A stretch of 9,837 nt of DNA from Streptomyces katrae (GTDB lineage: Bacteria; Actinomycetota; Actinomycetes; Streptomycetales; Streptomycetaceae), in NCBI RefSeq assembly GCF_000966975.1, contig NZ_JZWV01000801.1, forward strand, positions 1 through 9,837, in the 5' to 3' direction. The position numbers and the translations under genes were made by a program. This document shows positions 1-5,916 of the stretch, in pieces. The stretch's first letter is position 1. Every line of letters begins with the position of its first letter. A model generated the notes under the pieces. It saw only the letters and a list, made by a program, of their open reading frames with translations, had not been told where the DNA came from and did no database searches.

Positions 1-10
1 GGGCAGGGGC

Positions 11-472
11 ATGACCGAACCGAGGATCTTCACGTCCGCCGAGGAGCTGCGCGCCGCGATCGGCGAGCCGCTCGGGCCGAGCGGGTGGCTGGAGGTGGAC
101 CAGAAGCGGATCGACCTCTTCGCCGACGCGACCGGCGACCACCAGTGGATCCACGTGGACCCGGAGCGGGCCGCCGCCGGCCCCTTCGGCACCACCATCG
201 CGCACGGTTACCTGACCCTGTCCCTGCTGCCGAGCCTGGTGCCGCAGATCATGCGGGTCGAGGGCATGCGGATGGGCATCAACTACGGCCTGGGCAAGGT
301 GCGTTTCCCCGCGACGGTGCCGGTCGGCTCGCGGCTGCGCGCCACCGCCGTGATCACGGAGGTCACGGAGGCGGGCGGCGGGGTGCAGGTCGCGGCGACG
401 GTGACGGTCGAGCGCGAGGGCGGCGAGAAGCCGGTGTGCGTGGCGGAGTCGCTGTCCCGCTACTACTTCTGA
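11..472 (+). CDS. MaoC-family (R)-specific enoyl-CoA hydratase, hot-dog fold
   Basis: This 153-residue protein has the length of a single-domain MaoC/R-hydratase, such as the mycobacterial Rv0130-type 3-hydroxyacyl-thioester dehydratases. The hydratase-2 signature is clear: FADATGDHQWIHVDPERA at residues 37-54, with Asp43 and His48 as the expected catalytic pair, followed by GPFGTTIAHGYLTLSL at 57-72. The family adds water reversibly to trans-2-enoyl-CoA (or another enoyl thioester) in the cytoplasm. The chosen ATG is preceded only by a weak purine-rich stretch (CAGGGGC). The window begins 10 bases upstream, so its promoter and any upstream operon partner are not visible. It converges on the TetR gene, with stop codons six bases apart. 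An acyl-CoA dehydrogenase two genes away makes a fatty-acyl or branched-acyl oxidation role plausible, but this is inferred from context. The family is certain; the substrate is unknown. Confidence 0.93.
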   Translation: MTEPRIFTSAEELRAAIGEPLGPSGWLEVDQKRIDLFADATGDHQWIHVDPERAAAGPFGTTIAHGYLTLSLLPSLVPQIMRVEGMRMGINYGLGKVRFPATVPVGSRLRATAVITEVTEAGGGVQVAATVTVEREGGEKPVCVAESLSRYYF

Positions 473-478
473 GCCGCG

Positions 479-1126
479 CTATCGCTTCGGGGCGGTCCCG
501 GCGGCGGGGCGCGCTCCCACCATCCGCAGGACGAGGTCGGCGTAGAGGGCGCCGACCTCGTCGGGCGTGCGCCGCCCGTCCACGTTGAACCAGCGGGCCA
601 CGTCGATGCACAGGGACAGGACGGCGAGGGTGGTGCCGGGGACGTCGGGGACGTCGAACTCCCCCGCCCGCACGCCCTCGGAGAGGATGCGCCGCACGGC
701 GGCGTCGCTGCGGCGGCGCAGGGCGACGATCTCGGAGCGGTGCTCCGGGGCGAGGGCGTCGAGCTCGTACTGGACCACGCGCGCGGTCGTGTGGTGCGCG
801 GCGTGCCAGCGGACGAAGGACCGTACGGCGGCGTCGAGCCGTTCGGCTGCGGCCGCCGGGGCGGAGGCAGCGGTCTCCAGGATCTCCAGGGCCTTGTCGT
901 GGCCGATGCGGCTGATCCGGTGGAGCAGCTCTTCCTTGGTCTTGTAGTGGATGTAGAGGGCGGCCGGGCTCATCCCCGCGCGCCCGGCGATGTCGCGGGT
1001 GGTCGTCGCGTGGTAGCCGCGCTCCGCGAAGGCCTCGACGGCCGCCACGAGCAGCCGGCGGGCGGCGTCCGGGGTGACCTCCGACCACGCCTGGTAGCCG
1101 TCGGTGGTCTCCGCCGTGCTGTCCAT
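479..1126 (-). CDS. TetR/AcrR-family transcriptional regulator (first of two)
   Basis: A 215-residue one-component repressor-type protein. The N-terminal TetR DNA-binding domain spans about residues 22-68, with the helix-turn-helix in TTTRDIAGRAGMSPAALYIHYKTKEELL (41-68), the classic TetR pattern. The remaining helical region (about 75-205) is the ligand and dimer domain; its ligand cannot be read from sequence. The ATG follows a purine-rich GGAGAGGGTGAG stretch. About 50 bases upstream lies the palindrome AAGCGCTT, a core seen in operators of lipid-metabolism TetR proteins, so autorepression is plausible. Downstream it converges on the MaoC gene; upstream on the same strand lies the acyl-CoA dehydrogenase, separated by about 100 bases and a hairpin. 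The neighbours suggest an acyl-CoA or fatty-acid ligand, which is inference. Confidence 0.94.
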   Translation of the reverse strand: MDSTAETTDGYQAWSEVTPDAARRLLVAAVEAFAERGYHATTTRDIAGRAGMSPAALYIHYKTKEELLHRISRIGHDKALEILETAASAPAAAAERLDAAVRSFVRWHAAHHTTARVVQYELDALAPEHRSEIVALRRRSDAAVRRILSEGVRAGEFDVPDVPGTTLAVLSLCIDVARWFNVDGRRTPDEVGALYADLVLRMVGARPAAGTAPKR

Positions 1127-1173
1127 TCGCTCACCCTCTCCGCCCTGTAGGAAGGGAACAGCCTACCGGAGGG

Positions 1174-1190
1174 TGAGCAAGCGCTTAGGA
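1174..1190. promoter_or_regulatory. Candidate TetR operator with AAGCGCTT core
   Basis: The sequence TGAGCAAGCGCTTAGGA contains a perfect 8 bp palindrome AAGCGCTT at 1179-1186. It sits 53 bases upstream of the first TetR gene, in the stretch where that gene's promoter must lie. A possible minus-strand -10 box TAGGCT is at 1165-1160, which would place the palindrome over the -35 region. Similar AGCAAGCGCTTGCT-type sites are known for several actinobacterial TetR regulators of lipid metabolism. Only the core is symmetric here, so the assignment is tentative. Confidence 0.4.
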
Positions 1191-1203
1191 ACCGCGCTGC
1201 GGG

Positions 1204-1222
1204 CGGGCCCCGGAAGGGCCCG
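1204..1222 (-). terminator. Hairpin after acyl-CoA dehydrogenase, possible terminator
   Basis: A perfect 7 bp inverted repeat (CGGGCCC / GGGCCCG) with a 5-base loop starts seven bases beyond the acyl-CoA dehydrogenase stop codon. There is no T-tract on the minus strand, as is common for terminators in high-GC actinobacteria. It would separate the dehydrogenase transcript from the TetR gene that follows on the same strand. Confidence 0.45.
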
Positions 1223-1229
1223 GCGGCCC

Positions 1230-2384
1230 TCAGAAGGCGGAGACCCCGGTGCGGGCGCGCCCGATGAGCAGCTTCTGGATCTGGCTGGTGCCCTCGTAGA
1301 GGGTCATGACGCGGGCGTCGCGCAGCAGCTTCCCGGCCGGGTACTCGTCGATGTACCCGTAGCCGCCGTGCACCTGGAGGGCGTTGGAGGCGGCGCGCAC
1401 GGCAGCCTCGGAGGCGAACAGCTTGGCGGTGGAGGCCTCGGTGGCGAAGGGCCGCCCGCGGTCGATCAGGTCGGCGACCCGCCAGGTCAGCAGCCGGGCG
1501 GCGTCGACGTCGACCGAGATGTCGGCGATCAGCTCCTGGACGAGCTGGTGGTGGGCGATCGGCTTGCCGAACTGCTCGCGCTGCCCGGCGTAGGAGACGG
1601 CCGCGTCCAGGGCCGCCTGGGCGATGCCGACGCAGCCGGCGGCCACCGACATCCGCCCCTTGGCCAGGGCGGACATGGCGACGGAGAAGCCCTTGCCCTC
1701 GGGGCCGAGCATCGCGGAGGCGGGGACGCGGACACCGTCGAGGGCGAGTTCGGCGGTGGCCTGGCCGCGCAGGCCGAGCTTGCCGTGGACCTCGCGGCGG
1801 GTCAGGGCGGGGGCGTCGGCGGGGACGAGGAAGGCGGAGATCCCGCGGTGGCCGGGGGTGGCGGGGTCGGTCCGGGCGAACAACAGGACCACGTCGGCCC
1901 AGGTCCCGTTGGTGATGAACATCTTGCTGCCGGTGATGACGTACGCGTCGCCCTCGCGCACGGCGCGGGTGGTGAGGGCGGCCGCGTCGGAGCCGGTGCC
2001 GGGCTCGGTCAGGCCGAAGCAGCCGAGGGCCTCGCCGGAGCAGAGGCGGGGCAGCCAGGAACGTTTCTGTTCCTCGGTCCCCCAGGCGGCGACGGTCTTG
2101 GCGACCAGGCCGAGGGAGACGGAGACGATGCCGCGCACGGCGGAGTCCCCGCGGCCGAGCTCCTCGGTGACCAGCGCGTAGGAGAGGTGGTCGCCGCCGG
2201 AGCCGCCGTACTCCTCGGGGACGGTGAGGCCGAGGAAGCCGACGTCCCCGAGCTTCTTCACGATCGCCCGGTCCACGCTCTCGGCGCGGTCCCAGTCGGC
2301 GGCGTACGGGGAGACCTCGCGCTCGGTGAACGCGCGGGCGAGCCGGCGCACGGCCTCCTGCTCCTCGCTGAGCTCCAGGTTCAC
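1230..2384 (-). CDS. Acyl-CoA dehydrogenase (FAD-dependent)
   Basis: A full-length 384-residue acyl-CoA dehydrogenase of the short/branched-chain type. It would use FAD to oxidise an acyl-CoA to the trans-2-enoyl-CoA, normally passing electrons to electron-transfer flavoprotein. Visible signatures are the N-terminal helical domain (about 1-115), the substrate/FAD motif GCFGLTEPGTGSD (121-133), the beta-domain segment YVITGSKMFITNG (148-160), REQFGKPI (269-276), HGGYGYIDEYPAGKLLRDAR (339-358) and the catalytic-base motif LYEGTSQIQ with Glu364. The start is GTG, chosen because GGAGGA lies five bases upstream. It is transcribed divergently from the second TetR gene, and the shared region carries that regulator's likely operator. 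Family membership does not tell the chain length: isobutyryl-, methylbutyryl-, butyryl- or another acyl-CoA is possible. Confidence 0.95.
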   Translation of the reverse strand: MNLELSEEQEAVRRLARAFTEREVSPYAADWDRAESVDRAIVKKLGDVGFLGLTVPEEYGGSGGDHLSYALVTEELGRGDSAVRGIVSVSLGLVAKTVAAWGTEEQKRSWLPRLCSGEALGCFGLTEPGTGSDAAALTTRAVREGDAYVITGSKMFITNGTWADVVLLFARTDPATPGHRGISAFLVPADAPALTRREVHGKLGLRGQATAELALDGVRVPASAMLGPEGKGFSVAMSALAKGRMSVAAGCVGIAQAALDAAVSYAGQREQFGKPIAHHQLVQELIADISVDVDAARLLTWRVADLIDRGRPFATEASTAKLFASEAAVRAASNALQVHGGYGYIDEYPAGKLLRDARVMTLYEGTSQIQKLLIGRARTGVSAF

Positions 2385-2423
2385 GGGATTCCTCCGGGGC
2401 GTGGGGCGGCGGGCGGGCGTTTT

Positions 2424-2441
2424 AACTACCAGCGCTAGTTT
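2424..2441. promoter_or_regulatory. Operator copy 1 for the second TetR regulator
   Basis: An 18-base site, AACTACCAGCGCTAGTTT, lies in the divergent region between the acyl-CoA dehydrogenase and the second TetR gene. Its first 17 bases are a pseudopalindrome of the form AACTAnC-N3-GnTAGTT. The same site, with a single difference (A to G at the eighth base), occurs on the opposite strand at 5875-5892 upstream of the aldehyde dehydrogenase. Divergent placement next to a TetR gene plus a second matched copy is strong circumstantial evidence for that protein's binding site. From here it could control both its own gene and the dehydrogenase. Confidence 0.75.
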
Positions 2442-2457
2442 ATGCCGTGGCAGGGCC

Positions 2458-2463
2458 TACTAT
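2458..2463 (+). promoter_or_regulatory. Possible -10 box of the second TetR gene (leaderless start)
   Basis: TACTAT matches the -10 consensus at four of six positions and ends seven bases before the ATG at 2471. Transcription would then begin at or next to the ATG, giving a leaderless mRNA, a common arrangement in streptomycetes. Operator copy 1 would cover the -35 region. No convincing -35 hexamer is visible, so this is tentative. Confidence 0.3.
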
Positions 2464-2470
2464 GTGGCGC

Positions 2471-3130
2471 ATGGCCAGACCGCGCAAGCCCCTCCTCAGC
2501 CGGGACCGCATCGTCGAGGCGGCGGGCGAGCTGGTGGACGCGGAGGGGCTGGAGGCCGTCTCGACGCGGCGGCTGGCGGCCGCGCTCGGGGTGAGCGGGC
2601 CGTCCCTCTACAACCACTTCCGGACGAAGGACGCGATCCTGGAGGCGGTCGCGGACGCGGTGAGCGCGCGGGTCGACCTGTCGATGTTCGACGGGGTCGA
2701 CGGGCCCTCCGACTGGCGGCCCGCCCTGCACGCCTGGGCCCACTCCTACCGCGCCGCCCTGGCCGACCACCCGAACATCGTCCCGGTACTGGCCCGGGGC
2801 CCGGGCCGCCGCCCCGCGGGGCTCCGCCTGGCGGACGCGGTGTTCGGCGCCATGACGGCGGCGGGCTGGCCCCCGGCGCAGGCGACCCGGATCGGCGCCC
2901 TGATGCGGTACTTCATCCTGGGCTCGGCCGTGGCCTCCTTCGCCCAGGGCTTCGTGGACGACGAGACCGCCTACGACCCGGCGGACTACCCGCACCTGGG
3001 CCAGGCCCACCTCCTGGCGGACCGCCGGCACGAGGTCGACGAGGGCGCCTTCGAAACGGGCCTGACGGCCCTCCTGGACGGCCTGACCCTCCAGTACGAG
3101 GCCCTCCGCCCCGAACCGCCCCGGCCCTGA
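2471..3130 (+). CDS. TetR-family regulator with TetR_C_1-like ligand domain
   Basis: From ATG 2471 this is a 219-residue protein. Residues 10-57 form the TetR DNA-binding domain, with the helix-turn-helix in STRRLAAALGVSGPSLYNHFRTKDAIL (31-57). The C-terminal half, with its helical layout and motifs such as WRPALHAWAHSYRAAL and a long amphipathic tail, resembles the TetR_C_1 class of ligand domains. The start beginning MARPRKPLLSR fits related proteins best. In-frame alternatives are ATG 2462, six bases after AGGG, and GTG 2447, which lacks a ribosome site and starts just beyond the operator. The gene is divergent from the acyl-CoA dehydrogenase and convergent with the alcohol dehydrogenase. 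The paired 18 bp sites suggest it regulates both the dehydrogenase and the aldehyde/alcohol dehydrogenase operon, presumably relieved by a pathway intermediate. The ligand is unknown. Confidence 0.93.
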   Translation: MARPRKPLLSRDRIVEAAGELVDAEGLEAVSTRRLAAALGVSGPSLYNHFRTKDAILEAVADAVSARVDLSMFDGVDGPSDWRPALHAWAHSYRAALADHPNIVPVLARGPGRRPAGLRLADAVFGAMTAAGWPPAQATRIGALMRYFILGSAVASFAQGFVDDETAYDPADYPHLGQAHLLADRRHEVDEGAFETGLTALLDGLTLQYEALRPEPPRP

Positions 3131-3153
3131 CACCCCGCCCCGCCGACAGGGAG

Positions 3154-3176
3154 CTGCCGGCTTCCAGTTCCGGCGG
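3154..3176. terminator. Hairpin between convergent TetR and alcohol dehydrogenase genes
   Basis: CTGCCGG and CCGGCGG can pair over 7 bp (including one G-U pair in the plus-strand RNA) around a 9-base loop. It lies in the 83-base gap between two converging genes, where a terminator is expected for both. No long T-tract follows on either strand, so efficiency cannot be judged. Confidence 0.4.
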
Positions 3177-3213
3177 CGTTCGAGGCGCGGGGGCAGGGGC
3201 GGAGCCCGTGGAA

Positions 3214-4293
3214 CTAGAACACGACCAGCGACCGCCCGCCCTTGCCCGAGACCATCGCCTCGAACGCCGCCGGGATCCCGTCGAGCCCGATCCGGTCGGT
3301 CACCATCGACCCCAGATCCAGCCGCCCCGCGCGAACGTGCTCGGCGATCACCGGCAGGTCCCGCGCGGGGTCGCTGTTCCCGTACACGCACCCGCTGAGC
3401 GTCCGCGCGAAGTGGAAGATCTCCAGCGCGTGGAAGCTCACCCGCTGCTCCTTCCCCCCGATCCCGACGACGGTCGTCCGTCCGCCCCGCCGCGTCGACT
3501 CCCACGCGGAGCGAATCGTCTCCGCCCGCCCCACGCACTCGACGGCCACGTCCGCCCCCTGCCCTCCGGTCAGCGCACGGACGTCCTTCGCCGTGGTCTC
3601 CGAGGCCAGGACGAACTCGGTGGCCCCGGCGGCCCGCGCCAGCTCCTCCTTGGCCGGGGAGACGTCGACGGCCACGACCGGCCCCGCCCCGGCGATCCGC
3701 GCCGCCTGGAGGGCGGCGAGGCCGACGCCGCCGACCCCGAACACCGCCACCGACTCCCCCGCCCGCACCCGCGCGCTGTGCTGCACGGCCCCGTAGCCGG
3801 TCAGCACCGCGCAGCCCAGCAGCGCCGCCTCCTGGAGCGGGATCCCGGCGGGCGCGGGCAGCACGCAGTTCGCCGCGACGACGGTCTCCTCGGCGAACGC
3901 GGCGACGTTCAGCCCGGGATGCAGCTCCACGCCCCCGGCGTCGTGGGCGTAGACCGCGCCGACCCCGGACAGGGCCTTGGCGCAGAGCCAGACCTCGCCG
4001 ATCCGGCAGTGGTGGCACTCCCCGCAGGACGGCGCCCAGTTGAGCACCACCCCGTCGCCCGGGGCGACATGGGTCACCCCTTCCCCCACGGCGAGGACCG
4101 TCCCCGCGCCCTCGTGGCCGAGGACGGCGGGGACGGGCACCCGCATGGTGCCGTCGGTGAGGGAGAGGTCGGAGTGGCAGACCCCGGCGGCGGCGAGCCG
4201 GACCCGGACCTGCCCGGGTCCGGGATCGGGCAGCACGATCTCCCTTATCTCCAGCGGGGCTCCGACGGCGGGCAGGATGGCGGCGCGGACCAT
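3214..4293 (-). CDS. Zinc-dependent, NAD-type alcohol dehydrogenase (MDR superfamily)
   Basis: A 359-residue medium-chain dehydrogenase that interconverts an alcohol and its aldehyde in the cytoplasm. Catalytic zinc ligands are visible as Cys39 (GVCHSD), His60 with Glu61 (GHEGAG) and Cys161 (LLGCAVLTGYG). The structural-zinc loop has the complete spacing Cys90, Cys93, Cys96, Cys104. The Rossmann motif is GVGGVG (186-191), with Asp210 at the end of the second strand (AVDVS), which favours NAD over NADP. The C-terminal GKGGRSLVVF is typical of actinobacterial long-chain/aryl alcohol dehydrogenases such as the Rv3086 type. ATG 4293 is preceded by GGAG nine bases upstream. The gene follows the aldehyde dehydrogenase by 105 bases with no clear terminator, so both are probably one transcript under operator copy 2. 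The substrate is undetermined; a formaldehyde-type role is less likely given the promoter partners. Confidence 0.94.
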   Translation of the reverse strand: MVRAAILPAVGAPLEIREIVLPDPGPGQVRVRLAAAGVCHSDLSLTDGTMRVPVPAVLGHEGAGTVLAVGEGVTHVAPGDGVVLNWAPSCGECHHCRIGEVWLCAKALSGVGAVYAHDAGGVELHPGLNVAAFAEETVVAANCVLPAPAGIPLQEAALLGCAVLTGYGAVQHSARVRAGESVAVFGVGGVGLAALQAARIAGAGPVVAVDVSPAKEELARAAGATEFVLASETTAKDVRALTGGQGADVAVECVGRAETIRSAWESTRRGGRTTVVGIGGKEQRVSFHALEIFHFARTLSGCVYGNSDPARDLPVIAEHVRAGRLDLGSMVTDRIGLDGIPAAFEAMVSGKGGRSLVVF

Positions 4294-4370
4294 GGTCGTC
4301 GTCTCCGTGTCGTGTCTTCGGGGGCTCGGGCGTCTTCAGCGGGCCAGGCAGGGCGAGGCCGGTCAGGTCT

Positions 4371-4390
4371 GGGCTGGGCTGGGCTGGGCT
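4371..4390. repeat. Four tandem GGGCT pentamers between aldehyde and alcohol dehydrogenase genes
   Basis: Four perfect copies of GGGCT (AGCCC in the mRNA sense of the flanking genes) lie eight bases past the aldehyde dehydrogenase stop, preceded by a degenerate copy (GGTCT). The repeat is in the intergenic leader of the alcohol dehydrogenase. A pentamer array can change copy number by slippage, but being non-coding it would alter only spacing or RNA structure. Confidence 0.8.
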
Positions 4391-4398
4391 GATCGGAC

Positions 4399-5811
4399 TC
4401 AGAACTGCAGGGACTTGGTCTGGAGGTACTCCCCCAGGCCGTGCGGGCCCAGCTCGCGGCCCACGCCCGACTGCTTGTAGCCGCCGAAGGGGGCGAGCAC
4501 GTTGAAACGGCCGCCGTTGATGTCCACCTGCCCGGTGTCCATCCGGCGCGCGAACGCCACGGCCGTCTCGGCGTCCGCCGCCCATACGGCGCCGCCGAGG
4601 CCGTAGACGGTGCCGTTGGCGATCCGCAGGGCGTCCTCCTCGTCCTGGTAGGAGAGGATCGACAGCACGGGGCCGAAGATCTCCTCCTGGGCGATGGTCA
4701 TCTCGGGGGTGACGTCGGCGAAGACGGTCGGGGCGATGAAGTACCCGCGCTCGTGGGGCGCGTCGAGGCCGCCCGCGACCAGGCGCGCGCCTTCCTCCAC
4801 GCCCGTGGCGATGTATCCGCGCACCCGGTCGCGCTGCTTGGCGTTGACGACCGGCCCGAGGCGGGTGCCCGGGTCCCGGGGGTCGCCCGAGGGGTAGTTG
4901 GCGACGGCGGCGGCCGCGAGGGCGACGGCCTCCTCGTACTGGTCCCGGTGGACGAGCATGCGGGTGAGCGCGTTGCAGCTCTGGCCGGTGTTGTTCATGA
5001 CGTGTCCGACGCCCGCCGCGACGGCCTTGGCCAGATCGGCCCCGGGCAGGATGACGTTCGCCGACTTGCCGCCGAGCTCGAGGGCGACGCGCTTGACGGC
5101 TGCGCCGGCGATGGCGCCGATCTTCTTGCCGACGGCGGTCGAGCCGGTGAAGGAGACGAGGTCGACCCCTTCGTGCTCGGCCAGCGCCTGGCCGGCGACC
5201 GGACCGGTACCGGTCACCAGGTTGAAGACTCCGGCCGGGATGCCCGCCTCGTGCACGGCTTCGGCGAAGAGCTGTGCGGTCAGCGGGGTGTCCTCGGCCG
5301 GCTTGAGGACGATGGTGCAGCCGGCGGCGAGAGCGGGTGCCACCTTGGCAACGACCTGGTGCAGCGGATAGTTCCACGGCGTGATCGCCCCGACCACGCC
5401 GACCGGCTCCAGGAACACGGTGGAGTTCCCCAGCCGTTCCTCGAAGGCGTACGAGGCGGCCAGCTTGGCGTACGAGGCGGCCACCGCGATGGGTGCGCCG
5501 ACGTGCACCGCCTCCGCGAAGCCGAGCGGGGAGCCCAGTTCGGCGGTGACGGTCTCGGCGATCTCGGTCCTGCGGGCGACGAGCACGTCCCGCAGGGCCC
5601 CGATCAGCGCGGCCCGCTCGGCCGCAGGGGTGGCCGCCCAGCCCGGGAAGGCCGCGCGGGCGGCGCGTACGGCCGCGTCCACGTCCTCGGCCGTACCGGC
5701 CGGGACGCCGCCGATGACCTGCTCGTCGGCCGGGTTGATCACCTCGATGCGGCCGGATCCGGCGGCGGGCCGCCATTCCCCGCCGATGTACATCCCGTCG
5801 TGGGCCTTCAT
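4399..5811 (-). CDS. NAD(P)-dependent aldehyde dehydrogenase
   Basis: A 470-residue member of the aldehyde dehydrogenase superfamily that oxidises an aldehyde to the carboxylic acid. Family landmarks are [10 protein letters not shown] with Asn147 (oxyanion), the coenzyme lysine Lys170 in [21 protein letters not shown] (221-231), the general base Glu245 in [10 protein letters not shown], the nucleophile Cys279 in [11 protein letters not shown], and EEIFGPV near the C terminus. ATG 5811 is chosen because GGGAGG lies six bases upstream. An in-frame GTG at 5847 would add 12 residues with no ribosome site. The promoter (TAGGGT box) and operator copy 2 lie 57-82 bases upstream. The alcohol dehydrogenase follows downstream, giving an alcohol-to-aldehyde-to-acid pair. 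The exact aldehyde is unknown; the sequence is of the general broad-range type, not a recognised semialdehyde or betaine-aldehyde enzyme. Confidence 0.95.
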   Translation of the reverse strand: MKAHDGMYIGGEWRPAAGSGRIEVINPADEQVIGGVPAGTAEDVDAAVRAARAAFPGWAATPAAERAALIGALRDVLVARRTEIAETVTAELGSPLGFAEAVHVGAPIAVAASYAKLAASYAFEERLGNSTVFLEPVGVVGAITPWNYPLHQVVAKVAPALAAGCTIVLKPAEDTPLTAQLFAEAVHEAGIPAGVFNLVTGTGPVAGQALAEHEGVDLVSFTGSTAVGKKIGAIAGAAVKRVALELGGKSANVILPGADLAKAVAAGVGHVMNNTGQSCNALTRMLVHRDQYEEAVALAAAAVANYPSGDPRDPGTRLGPVVNAKQRDRVRGYIATGVEEGARLVAGGLDAPHERGYFIAPTVFADVTPEMTIAQEEIFGPVLSILSYQDEEDALRIANGTVYGLGGAVWAADAETAVAFARRMDTGQVDINGGRFNVLAPFGGYKQSGVGRELGPHGLGEYLQTKSLQF

Positions 5812-5817
5812 CGCTAT

Positions 5818-5823
5818 CCTCCC
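5818..5823 (-). promoter_or_regulatory. Ribosome binding site of the aldehyde dehydrogenase
   Basis: GGGAGG on the minus strand, six bases before ATG 5811. It decides the start in favour of 5811 over the upstream in-frame GTG at 5847. Confidence 0.8.
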
Positions 5824-5867
5824 GAGCGCGCACGAGCGCGTAGACACGCTGACCTGACGTCCCCGAC

Positions 5868-5873
5868 ACCCTA
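5868..5873 (-). promoter_or_regulatory. -10 box of the aldehyde/alcohol dehydrogenase operon
   Basis: TAGGGT on the minus strand matches the streptomycete vegetative -10 consensus TAGRRT at every position. It is one base downstream of operator copy 2, so the operator fills the spacer between -10 and -35; a repressor there would block polymerase. The predicted transcript start near 5861 leaves a leader of about 50 bases containing the ribosome site. No good -35 hexamer is visible. Confidence 0.55.
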
Positions 5874-5874
5874 C

Positions 5875-5892
5875 AAACTAGCGCCGGTAGTT
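5875..5892. promoter_or_regulatory. Operator copy 2 for the second TetR regulator
   Basis: Read on the minus strand, AACTACCGGCGCTAGTTT matches operator copy 1 (2424-2441) at 17 of 18 positions. Both copies keep the AACTAnC/GnTAGTT half-sites; this copy is slightly more symmetric. It abuts the TAGGGT -10 box upstream of the aldehyde dehydrogenase and lies just past the transporter gene's stop. No third copy was seen in the window. Confidence 0.75.
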
Positions 5893-5901
5893 TTCGGACG
5901 G

Positions 5902-5913
5902 CCGGGGTCCCGG
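5902..5913 (-). terminator. Short inverted repeat after the transporter gene
   Basis: CCGGGGTCCCGG, four bases past the transporter stop codon, can form a small GC stem (CCGG-N4-CCGG). It is too short to be a convincing terminator, so transcription may partly read through into the aldehyde dehydrogenase. Confidence 0.2.
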
Positions 5914-5916
5914 GGC

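Noticed and set aside
1147..1166. GTAGG-N10-CCTAC inverted repeat upstream of the first TetR gene
   Set aside because: Short half-sites with a wide spacer; it could be chance in this composition, and the AAGCGCTT core nearby is the better operator candidate.
2447..2470. GTG 2447 as the start of the second TetR gene
   Set aside because: It lies a few bases after the operator with no ribosome site, and the added residues do not resemble TetR N termini.
5812..5847. Upstream GTG start for the aldehyde dehydrogenase
   Set aside because: No ribosome site precedes it, whereas ATG 5811 has GGGAGG at ideal spacing and begins the normal family N terminus.
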